Positions 1 to 6,601 of a stretch of 6,672 nucleotides of DNA are shown here, one piece after another. How positions within the stretch are numbered: position 1 is the first letter of the stretch; the number at the start of each line of letters is the position of its first letter. The position numbers and the translations under genes were made by a program. The notes below the pieces were generated by a model. It ran no database searches, had not been told where the DNA came from, and worked only from the letters and a program-made list of their open reading frames with translations. The stretch comes from an uncultured Ruminococcus sp. (GTDB taxonomy: Bacteria; Bacillota; Clostridia; Oscillospirales; Ruminococcaceae), in NCBI GenBank assembly GCA_900556055.1, contig USNJ01000111.1, forward strand, positions 1 to 6,672, read 5' to 3'.

Positions 1-40
1 TGTATCGGATAGACACATTTTTAACTTCAAGTATACTCAT
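1..40 (-). CDS. Partial ABC transporter ATP-binding subunit (5' end only)
   Basis: Only the first 13 codons are in the window, reading MSILEVKNVSIRY. This matches the opening beta strand of ABC ATPases (I-x-V-x-N-V-S-x-x-Y). The Walker A motif and everything after it lie beyond the left edge. The start is well supported: GAGGTGA lies 7 bases (counted from GAGG) upstream of the ATG and overlaps the TGA stop of the permease gene, leaving 9 bases between the two genes. By position after a TagG/Wzm-type permease it is inferred to be the energy-supplying TagH/Wzt-type subunit of the same exporter, acting on the cytoplasmic face of the membrane. TagH versus Wzt cannot be decided, because the C-terminal domain that separates them is not visible. 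Confidence 0.8.
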   Translation of the reverse strand, partial: MSILEVKNVSIRY

Positions 41-49
41 GCGGTCACC

Positions 50-817
50 TCAGACGTAGTACAGGAACCGGTGGTTATACTTTTTGTACATCCAGCAGCC
101 GATTACGACGGCGATAAGCGTGTCCGCAAGCATGAGGGCGTGGAACCACAGCGAGGGTACAGCCGCCTCGATGACGATCTTGCGGAAATAGCGTATGAAG
201 AGGTAGACGGGGTTTAGGAGGAACAGGTTCTGCACGGTCGGGGCATAAGTCTTGATGGAATAGAAGATCGCCGACATGTACATCAGCAGCTGTGTGAAGA
301 TGCTCCAGAGGTACTGGATGTCACGGAAGAAGACGAAGAGCGCAGAGAGGATGAGCCCCATACCGATGTTGAAGCAAACGAGCAGCCCAATGGGGTAGAG
401 CAGCATGATCCAGCGCCATGTGAAGGTTATATCGTCCAGAATGCAGAAGAGCACGAAGACGCAGAGCGTCAGGGCGAAGTTGATGAGGCACTGCACATTC
501 TTCGACAGCAGGAAAAGGTACTTCGGGACGTTGACCTTGGTGAAGATGGAAGCGTTGCCCATGAGTGAGCTCATGCCCTGCGAGGTCGATTCATTGAAGA
601 ACGCGAACACAAGGTTGCCGCAGAACAGGTATGTAGTATAGTGATCCATGTTGCGGCCGAAGAACTGCGTGAACACGAGCCGCATGACCAGCAGCATCAT
701 AAGTGGCGAGAGCAGGCTCCACACCGCGCCGAGAACCGTGCGCTTATATTTCTTTTTGAAGTCGCGTTTCACCAGTTCCTCAAAGAGGAACTGGTGACGC
801 TGAATTAGTTGTTGCAT
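50..817 (-). CDS. tagG: ABC-2 type polysaccharide/teichoic acid export permease (TagG/Wzm family)
   Basis: This is the 255-residue membrane subunit of an ABC exporter that carries lipid-linked teichoic acid or polysaccharide across the cytoplasmic membrane. The N-terminus has the family's cytoplasmic signature, ELVKRDFKKKYKRTVLG (residues 14-30), followed by W33 and SPL. About six hydrophobic segments are visible, near residues 31-52, 62-78, 108-128, 135-163, 171-188 and 227-243. The FFRDIQYLW stretch (163-171) and the LNP turn (201-203) are typical of ABC-2 permeases. Length is normal for the family. The ATG at 817 follows a weak GGGAAGAG about 14 bases upstream; the 41-base gap after the fusion gene is the largest between genes here. 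The ATPase partner starts 9 bases downstream. The teichoic acid genes in the same operon favour TagG over O-antigen Wzm, but the permease sequence alone does not decide this. A strong 13-bp hairpin lies within codons 7-17. Confidence 0.9.
   Translation of the reverse strand: MQQLIQRHQFLFEELVKRDFKKKYKRTVLGAVWSLLSPLMMLLVMRLVFTQFFGRNMDHYTTYLFCGNLVFAFFNESTSQGMSSLMGNASIFTKVNVPKYLFLLSKNVQCLINFALTLCVFVLFCILDDITFTWRWIMLLYPIGLLVCFNIGMGLILSALFVFFRDIQYLWSIFTQLLMYMSAIFYSIKTYAPTVQNLFLLNPVYLFIRYFRKIVIEAAVPSLWFHALMLADTLIAVVIGCWMYKKYNHRFLYYV
769..797 (-). other. Strong hairpin inside the start of the permease gene
   Basis: Bases 769-781 and 785-797 form a perfect 13-bp inverted repeat (arm TCACCAGTTCCTC as transcribed) closed by a 3-base loop. 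In the mRNA it lies about 20-50 bases after the permease start codon. It is not followed by a U-tract, so it does not look like an intrinsic terminator. It may slow ribosomes, affect mRNA processing between the fusion gene and the exporter genes, or be a by-product of encoding the conserved peptide HQFLFEELVK. Confidence 0.5.
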
Positions 818-858
818 TATAATTTTTTATTCTCTTCCCGTTGTAATCTACAAACTCA

Positions 859-3318
859 TTAGACAGATTCTAATTTCTTTTTATTCATAGATTCATTAAT
901 CATGTTTTCGAAAGCCGCAACAGCTTCTTTGTTGTACTTTTCATAGTCAACATTCATTGCATCGACTTTTCCTTGCATCAAAAGCCGCAGTCCACTTTCG
1001 AGACCATTAGTACTGTTTTCTACAAGCTTCCCTCTATGTTCTTTCATAAATCCTCTCGGCCCGTTAACGTCTGTACTGATAACAGGGAGACCAAGAATAT
1101 CCGCTTCTGCAATAACAATTCCAAATCCTTCATAATACGAGCTGAGCACAAAATAATTACATTTTTTCATTGCTGCATAGGGATTTGATGTTTTAAGAAT
1201 AAGTACTACATTATTCTCTAAGCCCAATTTTTTTACATATGCTACTGTTTTTTCGTAATATTTATAATTTGACACGCCTCCAATTATAATGAGCAAAACA
1301 TTGTTGTTTTCTGCCAGTATACGTTTGAAAGCATCCAGCAAGCGTAAATGTCCTTTTTCAGGAGAAAAGCGCCCAATCGTTATAAACTTTATAAAATCCG
1401 AGTTTAATAACTCAAGTGCTGCTTTCTTTGAGGGAAACACTTTTGATGTATCATCAATATCAAACTCCATATTGCTCTTTTCAACAACAGAAGTGTAATC
1501 TATTATGTTGGGACATATGAAATAGTTGTTCGTCGTCTTAGTCGTAAATTTGCTGTTAGGCTCAACTATGTCCTCAGTCACCATAGCTACAGCATCAAAC
1601 TTCGAGTATGCATATTTTAGAACATCCTGTCTGCAATTACCTCTAGTTTTTGCCTCTGCGCCCATGTCGTTGTGAGCATATATTGTTTTGCTGCCGGAAA
1701 ATTCACTATACATCAAGATTATATCTGATTCATAGCCGTTAAATTGTATTGCATGATCAAATCTGGCATTTCCATAGCAGCGAGTCCATTCTTGCATGAG
1801 TCTTTCTTTTTGCTTTTTTTCATATTTTTCGGCATTAATAATCTTTTCCTTAAAAAGCTTTCTAATAATTTGATCCTTGATCGTAATATTCATGCTGCCA
1901 CAAATCGGGAAAAATTCGACCTGCGCAGGAAACGTATTAAGAACAGCTTCATTTGCCTTAGCAGAGCTTTGCTTAAAACTTAAGTAATAGTTCCTTTTGC
2001 TCAAATCTAAATTACACAAGAGATTTCTTATTGAGGAAGTAATGCCGTTTGCTGCAAGATTGCCAACGTAAATTAATACATTTTCTTTTTTTTCTGCTTG
2101 ATTCTTTCTTGTAATAAGACCAGTATCTACTCCTTTTATAACATAATCGCATAATTTTTGGCTAGCATCTTTGCATTCATATGCGCAATATTCCTTGATA
2201 AATTGTTCGTCATCATAATCCTTGGGAGTTCTTACGGCAAGAAGCAGGTCATCGATAGTATTCACTTTTGAAAACGGAAGTGTGTCAATATCAATGTACA
2301 TCCCTCTGTCTGCCAAGTATTCATCTTTGTCATAACAAAACATCACAATTTTTCTGCGGGTATTGACAAAGTCAAAAAACACGCTGGAGTAATCTGTCAC
2401 AAGGCAATCTGCAATGCTGAGGAATTCGTATGTTTCAACTGTCTGAGGGAAATTTCGTATATGTTCATAATTATTAAAATTAATTTTACTTTTAGCAATA
2501 GGATGAAGATTTACGAAAAGAATTTCATCTTCTTTCAATTTTTTGTCGAGTTCATAAAGAAAATATTTTAAATAGATATCATTTTTATCCGTACCGCCAT
2601 TTTTCGGGGTTCCGCGATATGTTGGCATGTAGGCATATATTTTTTTATCTTTAAGTCCAAGAGATTCGCGTAATAATGAAGTATTTTCTTTTTCCCCAAA
2701 AAATACTTCATAGCCGCCAAATATTTCAATTGGCTCTGCGATATCCTCAATCATATAATCTTGCATTATAGCATTTCTTGTAAGAACGTTGGGAAATAGC
2801 ATATAATCGCTTTCAACAAAGTTTTTTTGAGCATTTCCAATTTGACTCATGTCTGTATGCATCTTTCGCCCTAAGAACTTGAGCGGAGTGCCATGCCAAG
2901 TGTTTAAATAAACCTGTCCGGGCTTTTTTATAAATTCCGGAATGAAGGTGTTGTCGTTAATCAAGTATTTAGCTGATGCTAATATTTTAAAGTATTCATC
3001 AGAGGCGTATACAACAACATTAACATTGCTCATGCCGTATGCGGTCAATATGCCTTTTATCTCTTTCATATGCCTTATCCAAGAAGGAATAAAAATTTGG
3101 TAGTCAGCATATTCTTCGCTTTCGGATAAAAATTTGCATAAGTAGAAAATTATTCCTTTAAACTGAGTACCATGTTGTGACTCAAGTAAAATGCATTTCT
3201 CATTTAACGGCATTTTATCGTAATATTTGATGTAATTTTTTTTTGCTCTCCACCATCTATCTTTTGACAGCGAAAAGAAACGTTTAATGATATCAAAAAA
3301 ATGCTTTATTTTTTTCAT
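859..3318 (-). CDS. Bifunctional CDP-glycerol glycerophosphotransferase (TagB/TagF-like) fused to a GT4 glycosyltransferase
   Basis: This 819-residue cytoplasmic, probably membrane-associated enzyme has two parts. Residues 1-30 are basic and aromatic-rich and could bind the membrane surface. Residues about 35-395 form a CDP-glycerol glycerophosphotransferase domain with NTWHGTPLK (139-147), MPTYRGTP (231-238), NLHP (270-273) and VTDYSSVFFD (307-316); H142 and H272 correspond to the conserved HG and HP histidines of TagF-type enzymes. This domain transfers glycerol phosphate from CDP-glycerol. After a Lys/Glu-rich linker (about 403-412), residues 413-819 form a GT-B, GT4-type glycosyltransferase with an N-terminal subdomain (NGITSSIRNLL, 424-434), GRFSPEKG (649-656) and the EX7E pair E730/E738. 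Its sugar donor is unknown. The ATG overlaps the tagD stop by four bases (ATGA), indicating translational coupling; AGAGGG lies 10 bases upstream. The gene is much more A+T rich than its neighbours. Priming (TagB) versus polymerising (TagF) activity cannot be told apart here. Confidence 0.9.
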   Translation of the reverse strand: MKKIKHFFDIIKRFFSLSKDRWWRAKKNYIKYYDKMPLNEKCILLESQHGTQFKGIIFYLCKFLSESEEYADYQIFIPSWIRHMKEIKGILTAYGMSNVNVVVYASDEYFKILASAKYLINDNTFIPEFIKKPGQVYLNTWHGTPLKFLGRKMHTDMSQIGNAQKNFVESDYMLFPNVLTRNAIMQDYMIEDIAEPIEIFGGYEVFFGEKENTSLLRESLGLKDKKIYAYMPTYRGTPKNGGTDKNDIYLKYFLYELDKKLKEDEILFVNLHPIAKSKINFNNYEHIRNFPQTVETYEFLSIADCLVTDYSSVFFDFVNTRRKIVMFCYDKDEYLADRGMYIDIDTLPFSKVNTIDDLLLAVRTPKDYDDEQFIKEYCAYECKDASQKLCDYVIKGVDTGLITRKNQAEKKENVLIYVGNLAANGITSSIRNLLCNLDLSKRNYYLSFKQSSAKANEAVLNTFPAQVEFFPICGSMNITIKDQIIRKLFKEKIINAEKYEKKQKERLMQEWTRCYGNARFDHAIQFNGYESDIILMYSEFSGSKTIYAHNDMGAEAKTRGNCRQDVLKYAYSKFDAVAMVTEDIVEPNSKFTTKTTNNYFICPNIIDYTSVVEKSNMEFDIDDTSKVFPSKKAALELLNSDFIKFITIGRFSPEKGHLRLLDAFKRILAENNNVLLIIIGGVSNYKYYEKTVAYVKKLGLENNVVLILKTSNPYAAMKKCNYFVLSSYYEGFGIVIAEADILGLPVISTDVNGPRGFMKEHRGKLVENSTNGLESGLRLLMQGKVDAMNVDYEKYNKEAVAAFENMINESMNKKKLESV

Positions 3319-3704
3319 TTCCCCAAATCCCTCTTTATCTGCGTACTTGATATCTCAGGGGTTCTCGGCAGATACACGACTTCACAGTAATCTTTCAAAA
3401 AATCGAATTTGCCTTTCCAATCATCACCCATGACAAATGTGTCGACTTTATAAAGCTGGACGTCTGTAGTTTTTTGATCCCAGCTCTCCTCAGGAATTAC
3501 GAGGTCTACATACCGCACAGCTTCAAGCAATTGTTTGCGCTTTTCATATGAGAAATAACACTTTTTCTGCTTGCCATTCCAATTGAATTCATCAGTAGAT
3601 AATGCAACAATAAGATAGTCGCCAAGTTCTTTTGCACGATGCAGCAAATTGATATGACCATAGTGAAGTAAATCAAATGTGCCATAAGTAATAACTCGTC
3701 TCAT
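3315..3704 (-). CDS. tagD: Glycerol-3-phosphate cytidylyltransferase (CDP-glycerol synthesis)
   Basis: This soluble nucleotidyltransferase makes CDP-glycerol from CTP and glycerol 3-phosphate, the activated precursor for glycerol-phosphate polymers. At 129 residues it has the same length as Bacillus TagD. The opening YGTFDLLHYGH (7-17) holds the catalytic HxGH motif (H14, H17) of the cytidylyltransferase superfamily. The second signature appears as RTPEISSTQIK (114-124), where most family members have RTxGISTTxI, so an acidic residue stands in place of the usual glycine. W43 and the MGDDWKGKFD segment (92-101) are also typical. The start is secure: AGGAG lies 9 bases before the ATG and overlaps the TAG stop of the licD gene. 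The stop overlaps the start of the fusion gene, so supplier and consumer of CDP-glycerol are translationally coupled. Confidence 0.93.
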   Translation of the reverse strand: MRRVITYGTFDLLHYGHINLLHRAKELGDYLIVALSTDEFNWNGKQKKCYFSYEKRKQLLEAVRYVDLVIPEESWDQKTTDVQLYKVDTFVMGDDWKGKFDFLKDYCEVVYLPRTPEISSTQIKRDLGK

Positions 3705-3716
3705 CCCGTTTCACTC

Positions 3717-4508
3717 CTATTCAAAATGTCCTTCTCTATCTTCTTCGTCTGGGACTTGCATATAGTTGCCGTACATATTTTTCAAAAGTTGATCCCATCC
3801 AACCGGAACTGGAAATAAATGGCCTTCAAAAGGCAACAACATTTCGCCATCAAACCATGCTGCGTCGTATGTTTCAGCGGGATATCCGTGTGTTCCTCCA
3901 ACGGTGCACAATCTTTTCCAATTGCAGAATTTCCCATAAAAGCGAACCGCATTTTCCCGCATGCTTCGAATGCTGGGCAACGGGAACTTGATCAATATGC
4001 TGTATAAAAACCGCATATATTTTTTCGTATATCCGCATACAAAGTCGGCATTTACTTTACCCATATAAACGGAACTGAAAAGTCCGATAAATTTGAAGAA
4101 AATATATGCAGATGTCTCTCTCTTCGGACAGGCGTCCAATGGAAGAATATCTATATAAATGCCTTTTCGTATATTGACTTTATCTAAGCAGGGTTCATAT
4201 ACTTCAGTTCCGCACTTTCGTATTTTTGAAAAAAAGTACGGGAAATTTTCTTCTGTAAAGGAATCCTGAAAATAGTAATCCGATGGCAATTCGGATTTGC
4301 ATATATCTCTTAATTTGTTGTAATCTTTTCTTGGCATAACTACATCAATATCGTCGTCCCAAGGAATAAAACCTTGATGCCGCACAGCACCAAGTAATGT
4401 TCCAGCTGTAATATAGAATCGCAGATGATTTGATTCACATAACTGCTTGAACATTTGCAAGATTTCAAGTTCGCTTAGTTGAAGCGAGCGCAGTTCATCA
4501 CGATTCAA
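3717..4508 (-). CDS. licD: LicD-family phosphotransferase
   Basis: This 263-residue protein belongs to the LicD/fukutin nucleotidyltransferase-fold family, whose members move a phospho-alcohol (phosphocholine, or ribitol/glycerol phosphate in related proteins) from a CDP donor onto a sugar. The hallmark lies at residues 32-60: YITAGTLLGAVRHQGF followed by IPWDDDID, with D51-D53 and D55 as the expected metal and catalytic acidic residues. The C-terminal block LLKNMYGNYMQVPDEEDREGH (about 241-261) is also characteristic. The start codon is TTG, supported by a near-perfect AAGGAGGTGA just upstream; the first internal Met is at residue 19, only 18 residues before the catalytic block begins. It lies between GT2-B (5 bases away) and tagD (12 bases away). 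No choline uptake or CTP:phosphocholine genes are visible, so CDP-glycerol from TagD is an attractive donor, but this is inference. The hydrophobic stretch at 134-150 is probably not a true membrane segment. Confidence 0.9.
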   Translation of the reverse strand: MNRDELRSLQLSELEILQMFKQLCESNHLRFYITAGTLLGAVRHQGFIPWDDDIDVVMPRKDYNKLRDICKSELPSDYYFQDSFTEENFPYFFSKIRKCGTEVYEPCLDKVNIRKGIYIDILPLDACPKRETSAYIFFKFIGLFSSVYMGKVNADFVCGYTKKYMRFLYSILIKFPLPSIRSMRENAVRFYGKFCNWKRLCTVGGTHGYPAETYDAAWFDGEMLLPFEGHLFPVPVGWDQLLKNMYGNYMQVPDEEDREGHFE

Positions 4509-4513
4509 CTAAA

Positions 4514-4523
4514 TCACCTCCTT
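4514..4523 (-). promoter_or_regulatory. Ribosome binding site that fixes the TTG start of licD
   Basis: As transcribed this reads AAGGAGGTGA, an almost full-length complement of the 16S rRNA 3' end. GGAGG ends 8 bases before the TTG at 4508. The site contains the TGA stop of GT2-B and the codons for its last arginines, so ribosomes finishing GT2-B can restart on licD. Confidence 0.85.
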
Positions 4524-5500
4524 CTCTTGCACACATTCAGCACCACATTTATCAATTCGAACGGTGCTTTTCTGATAAACCGAAACTTCTTCAGAGCAGA
4601 GCGGTCATAGCTGTTCTCTGTGGTCATCCTGTCTAAACCCAATTCTGGTATCCACCGTTGCTTCAGTTCTTCATAATACCGTTTCCGTATATTCTTATCC
4701 GGCATATTGCAGACCTGCCAGACAAGGTATTCCATTGCCCAATTCAAGAAACTCTGTTCATACTCTTCGTACTTGCCGCTGTCTTTCAAAAACTCGTACA
4801 CCAAGTTGAACGCCGTAAACGGAGCGTCAGGGTATCTCACAAACGAGCCTGAGGTCGTCCCGGCGCGGTTTACCCGGTAGTAGATCAGCACCGACGGCTG
4901 CACGGCAATCCGCTTTGCGGACAGCAGACTTATGTATGCAAAGGACGTGTCCTCCGCGGCGCGCATCTCGGGAAACCTTATTCCGTTTGCGTTTATAAAA
5001 TCACGCCTGAAAAGCTTGTCCCAGACCTGCCCATAGGTAAATTGAAAAATGTACTTCTCTATATCTTCCGGTGCGAATGCCTTGCCCGGAAGGTATTGCT
5101 CTTTCAGCATCCAATCAGACGGCAGAGGCTCTCCCGTCGCATCGTCAAAGCGCTGTGAACGGCAGACAACTATGTCGGCGCTATGCTCATCGGCGCACTG
5201 TACCAGCTCGCTGCAATAGCTTTTTTCTACCCAGTCGTCCGCGTCTATGAATGCGACATACTCTCCTTTGGCGGCGTCGATGCCGAGGTTGCGCGCGGCT
5301 CCCGCGCCTTTGTTCTCCTGACGCAGCACACGGACACGGCTGTCCTTTTCCGCGTACTCTGCGAGTATCGCGGCGCTGCCGTCAGTCGAGCCGTCATCCA
5401 CACAGATCACTTCCAGCTCCCTCAGCGTCTGGCCGAGTACGCTGTCCATGCAGCCGCGCAGGTATTTTTCCGCGTTATATACCGGGATCACCACCGACAC
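4514..5500 (-). CDS. Family 2 glycosyltransferase (GT2-B)
   Basis: This is a 328-residue cytoplasmic GT-A-fold glycosyltransferase that adds a sugar from a nucleotide donor to the growing glycan. Evidence: SVVIPVYNAEKYL (2-14), the nucleotide-binding DDGSTD (35-40), GAGAARNLGI (65-74), the metal-binding DADD (86-89), a WDKLFRRDFI block (160-169) and the likely catalytic ED pair (183-184). Donor and linkage cannot be read from sequence. The start is uncertain. The GTG at 5500 gives an N-terminus that begins directly at the first beta strand, with weak GGAAAAG 6 bases upstream. The frame stays open back to a TGA at 5534-5536, but this stretch holds no ATG, GTG or TTG, although a good AGGAG lies at 5531-5535. 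The coding region overlaps the end of GT2-A by 26 bases. The C-terminal ~90 residues (to KRRR) lack recognised motifs. Confidence 0.88.
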   Translation of the reverse strand: MSVVIPVYNAEKYLRGCMDSVLGQTLRELEVICVDDGSTDGSAAILAEYAEKDSRVRVLRQENKGAGAARNLGIDAAKGEYVAFIDADDWVEKSYCSELVQCADEHSADIVVCRSQRFDDATGEPLPSDWMLKEQYLPGKAFAPEDIEKYIFQFTYGQVWDKLFRRDFINANGIRFPEMRAAEDTSFAYISLLSAKRIAVQPSVLIYYRVNRAGTTSGSFVRYPDAPFTAFNLVYEFLKDSGKYEEYEQSFLNWAMEYLVWQVCNMPDKNIRKRYYEELKQRWIPELGLDRMTTENSYDRSALKKFRFIRKAPFELINVVLNVCKRRR

Positions 5501-6518
5501 CCGCGGCTTTTCCGTACAGTTGTCTATGTCTCCTCACTCTCCGTTTCACCCGCTTCATGCCGAGCAGCAGCCACGCTGAGGCTCGTATGCCGGTCACTTT
5601 CACCGCGGTCGCCGCGGCCTTGTAAACTCCCGCCGCGTCCTCCGAAAGCTCCGACGCGGAGCGCAGCCGCTCATATGCCGAGTTTCGTTCATCCCTCGGA
5701 CACTCCGCATACAGCGAGAGATTCAATATATATTCCCGCGCGAGTTTTTTTCTTATCAGCATGTCTGTCTGTTGCATCCCCAAATGAGTCCTTGCGAGCA
5801 GGATCATTTCCGTGAATTGCCTTACCCGCTCCGCCGTATAGACTCTCGTAAGCGAAGCGCCGTAATTCACGCGGTAGCGGTAATACGGCTCGTGGAAAAA
5901 AACCGGCCTGCGGCACGCGGTGAGCGCTCTCACCATAAATTCGAGATCCTCCGCTATGTTGTAGCCTTCCCGGAACACGAGGCCGTTTCTCTCGATAAAC
6001 TCTCTCGAAAAAACATACCTCCACACGTTCCAGACACAGTCTCCCGCGCGGAGAAACTGCTCCAGATAGGCGGCATCCTCAATGGGGAACTCCGTTTTCT
6101 CGATCTGAAATACCGAATCAAGCACCCGGCCGTTGTCAGCTACCCGGTAAAAGTCCGACGCCCATATGTCAAATTCCCGGCCGCGCATAAGCTCCATATG
6201 CCGCCCGAGGGTCTCGGGGTCCACATAGTCGTCACCGTCAACGAACGTGACGTATCTTCCAGATGCGTGCGCCATACCGAGATTTCTTGCCGCAGACGGC
6301 CCGGAATTGCCCTGCCGCAGCAGCTTCACCTCTGGATGAATGCGGCAGTAGCCGCTCACGATACCGGGGCCGCCGTCGGTCGAACCATCATCGACGACGA
6401 TAATCTCCATCTCCTCCCGGCGTACCGCAATAAGGCTGTCCATGCACTGCGCAATGTACTTTTCCGCGTTATAAATCGGTATGACAACGGTTAAAAAGGC
6501 TTTATCAGCATTTTTCAT
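5475..6518 (-). CDS. Family 2 glycosyltransferase (GT2-A), first gene of the operon in view
   Basis: This is a 347-residue GT-A-fold glycosyltransferase paralogous to the gene downstream. With the ATG at 6518 as residue 1, it shows LTVVIPIYNAEKYI (9-22), DDGSTD (43-48), GPSAARNLGM (73-82), the metal-binding DGDD (94-97), WRYVFSREFI (166-175) and the likely catalytic ED (190-191). These predict sugar transfer from a nucleotide donor on the cytoplasmic side; donor and acceptor are unknown. A GTG lies immediately before the ATG (6521) and could be the start. Neither has a recognisable Shine-Dalgarno sequence, because the bases upstream are the U-tract and stem of a terminator-like hairpin. The C-terminus is basic (KRVKRRVRRHR, about 322-332), and its last residues are read from DNA that also encodes the start of GT2-B. 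This gene is the most G+C rich part of the window together with GT2-B. Confidence 0.88.
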   Translation of the reverse strand: MKNADKAFLTVVIPIYNAEKYIAQCMDSLIAVRREEMEIIVVDDGSTDGGPGIVSGYCRIHPEVKLLRQGNSGPSAARNLGMAHASGRYVTFVDGDDYVDPETLGRHMELMRGREFDIWASDFYRVADNGRVLDSVFQIEKTEFPIEDAAYLEQFLRAGDCVWNVWRYVFSREFIERNGLVFREGYNIAEDLEFMVRALTACRRPVFFHEPYYRYRVNYGASLTRVYTAERVRQFTEMILLARTHLGMQQTDMLIRKKLAREYILNLSLYAECPRDERNSAYERLRSASELSEDAAGVYKAAATAVKVTGIRASAWLLLGMKRVKRRVRRHRQLYGKAAGVGGDPGI

Positions 6519-6523
6519 CACAT

Positions 6524-6575
6524 AAAAAGAATGCGAGCATACGGAAGGCCAATCTTTGACCTTCCGTATGCTCGC
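6524..6575 (-). terminator. Terminator-like hairpin with U-tract, abutting GT2-A
   Basis: Bases 6533-6548 and 6560-6575 form a perfect 16-bp inverted repeat (arm GCGAGCATACGGAAGG) with an 11-base loop; three more pairs (6550-6552 with 6556-6558) can form inside the loop. Read on the minus strand the stem is followed by ATTCTTTTT (6532-6524), the shape of an intrinsic terminator. On the plus strand it is followed by GGTACATTATG with no T-run, so it is directional. It could end transcription arriving from the right, or act as a conditional terminator or attenuator in the leader of this operon, since GT2-A starts only 5 bases after the U-tract if the ATG is used. Confidence 0.7.
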
Positions 6576-6601
6576 GGTACATTATGAAAAAAAGTTACAG
6601 A

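Noticed and set aside
816..821. TATAAT on the minus strand just before the permease ATG
   Set aside because: A -10 box here would start transcription inside the coding region, after the start codon. It arises from the A+T-rich spacer.
818..858. Terminator between the fusion gene and the permease
   Set aside because: The 41-base gap has no inverted repeat with a U-tract; readthrough into the exporter genes is expected.
2676..2711. 12-bp inverted repeat (arm ATGAAGTATTTT) with a 12-base loop inside the fusion gene
   Set aside because: It is A+T-rich, lies in the middle of a coding region, and is weak compared with the hairpins at 769-797 and 6533-6575. It is likely chance in this composition.
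5183..5815. Plus-strand open frame of 210 codons opposite the GT2 genes
   Set aside because: It lies antisense to two well-supported glycosyltransferases in G+C-rich DNA, where stops are scarce. Its product is Arg/Pro/Ser-rich with no recognisable domain.
5772..6494. Plus-strand open frame of 240 codons opposite GT2-A
   Set aside because: It is antisense to conserved GT2 motifs, its translation has no family features, and no ribosome binding site is seen. It is a shadow of codon bias.
6533..6575. Invertible-promoter repeats or insertion-sequence ends
   Set aside because: The arms are only 11 bases apart and no recombinase or transposase is nearby. The U-tract makes an RNA hairpin the better reading.
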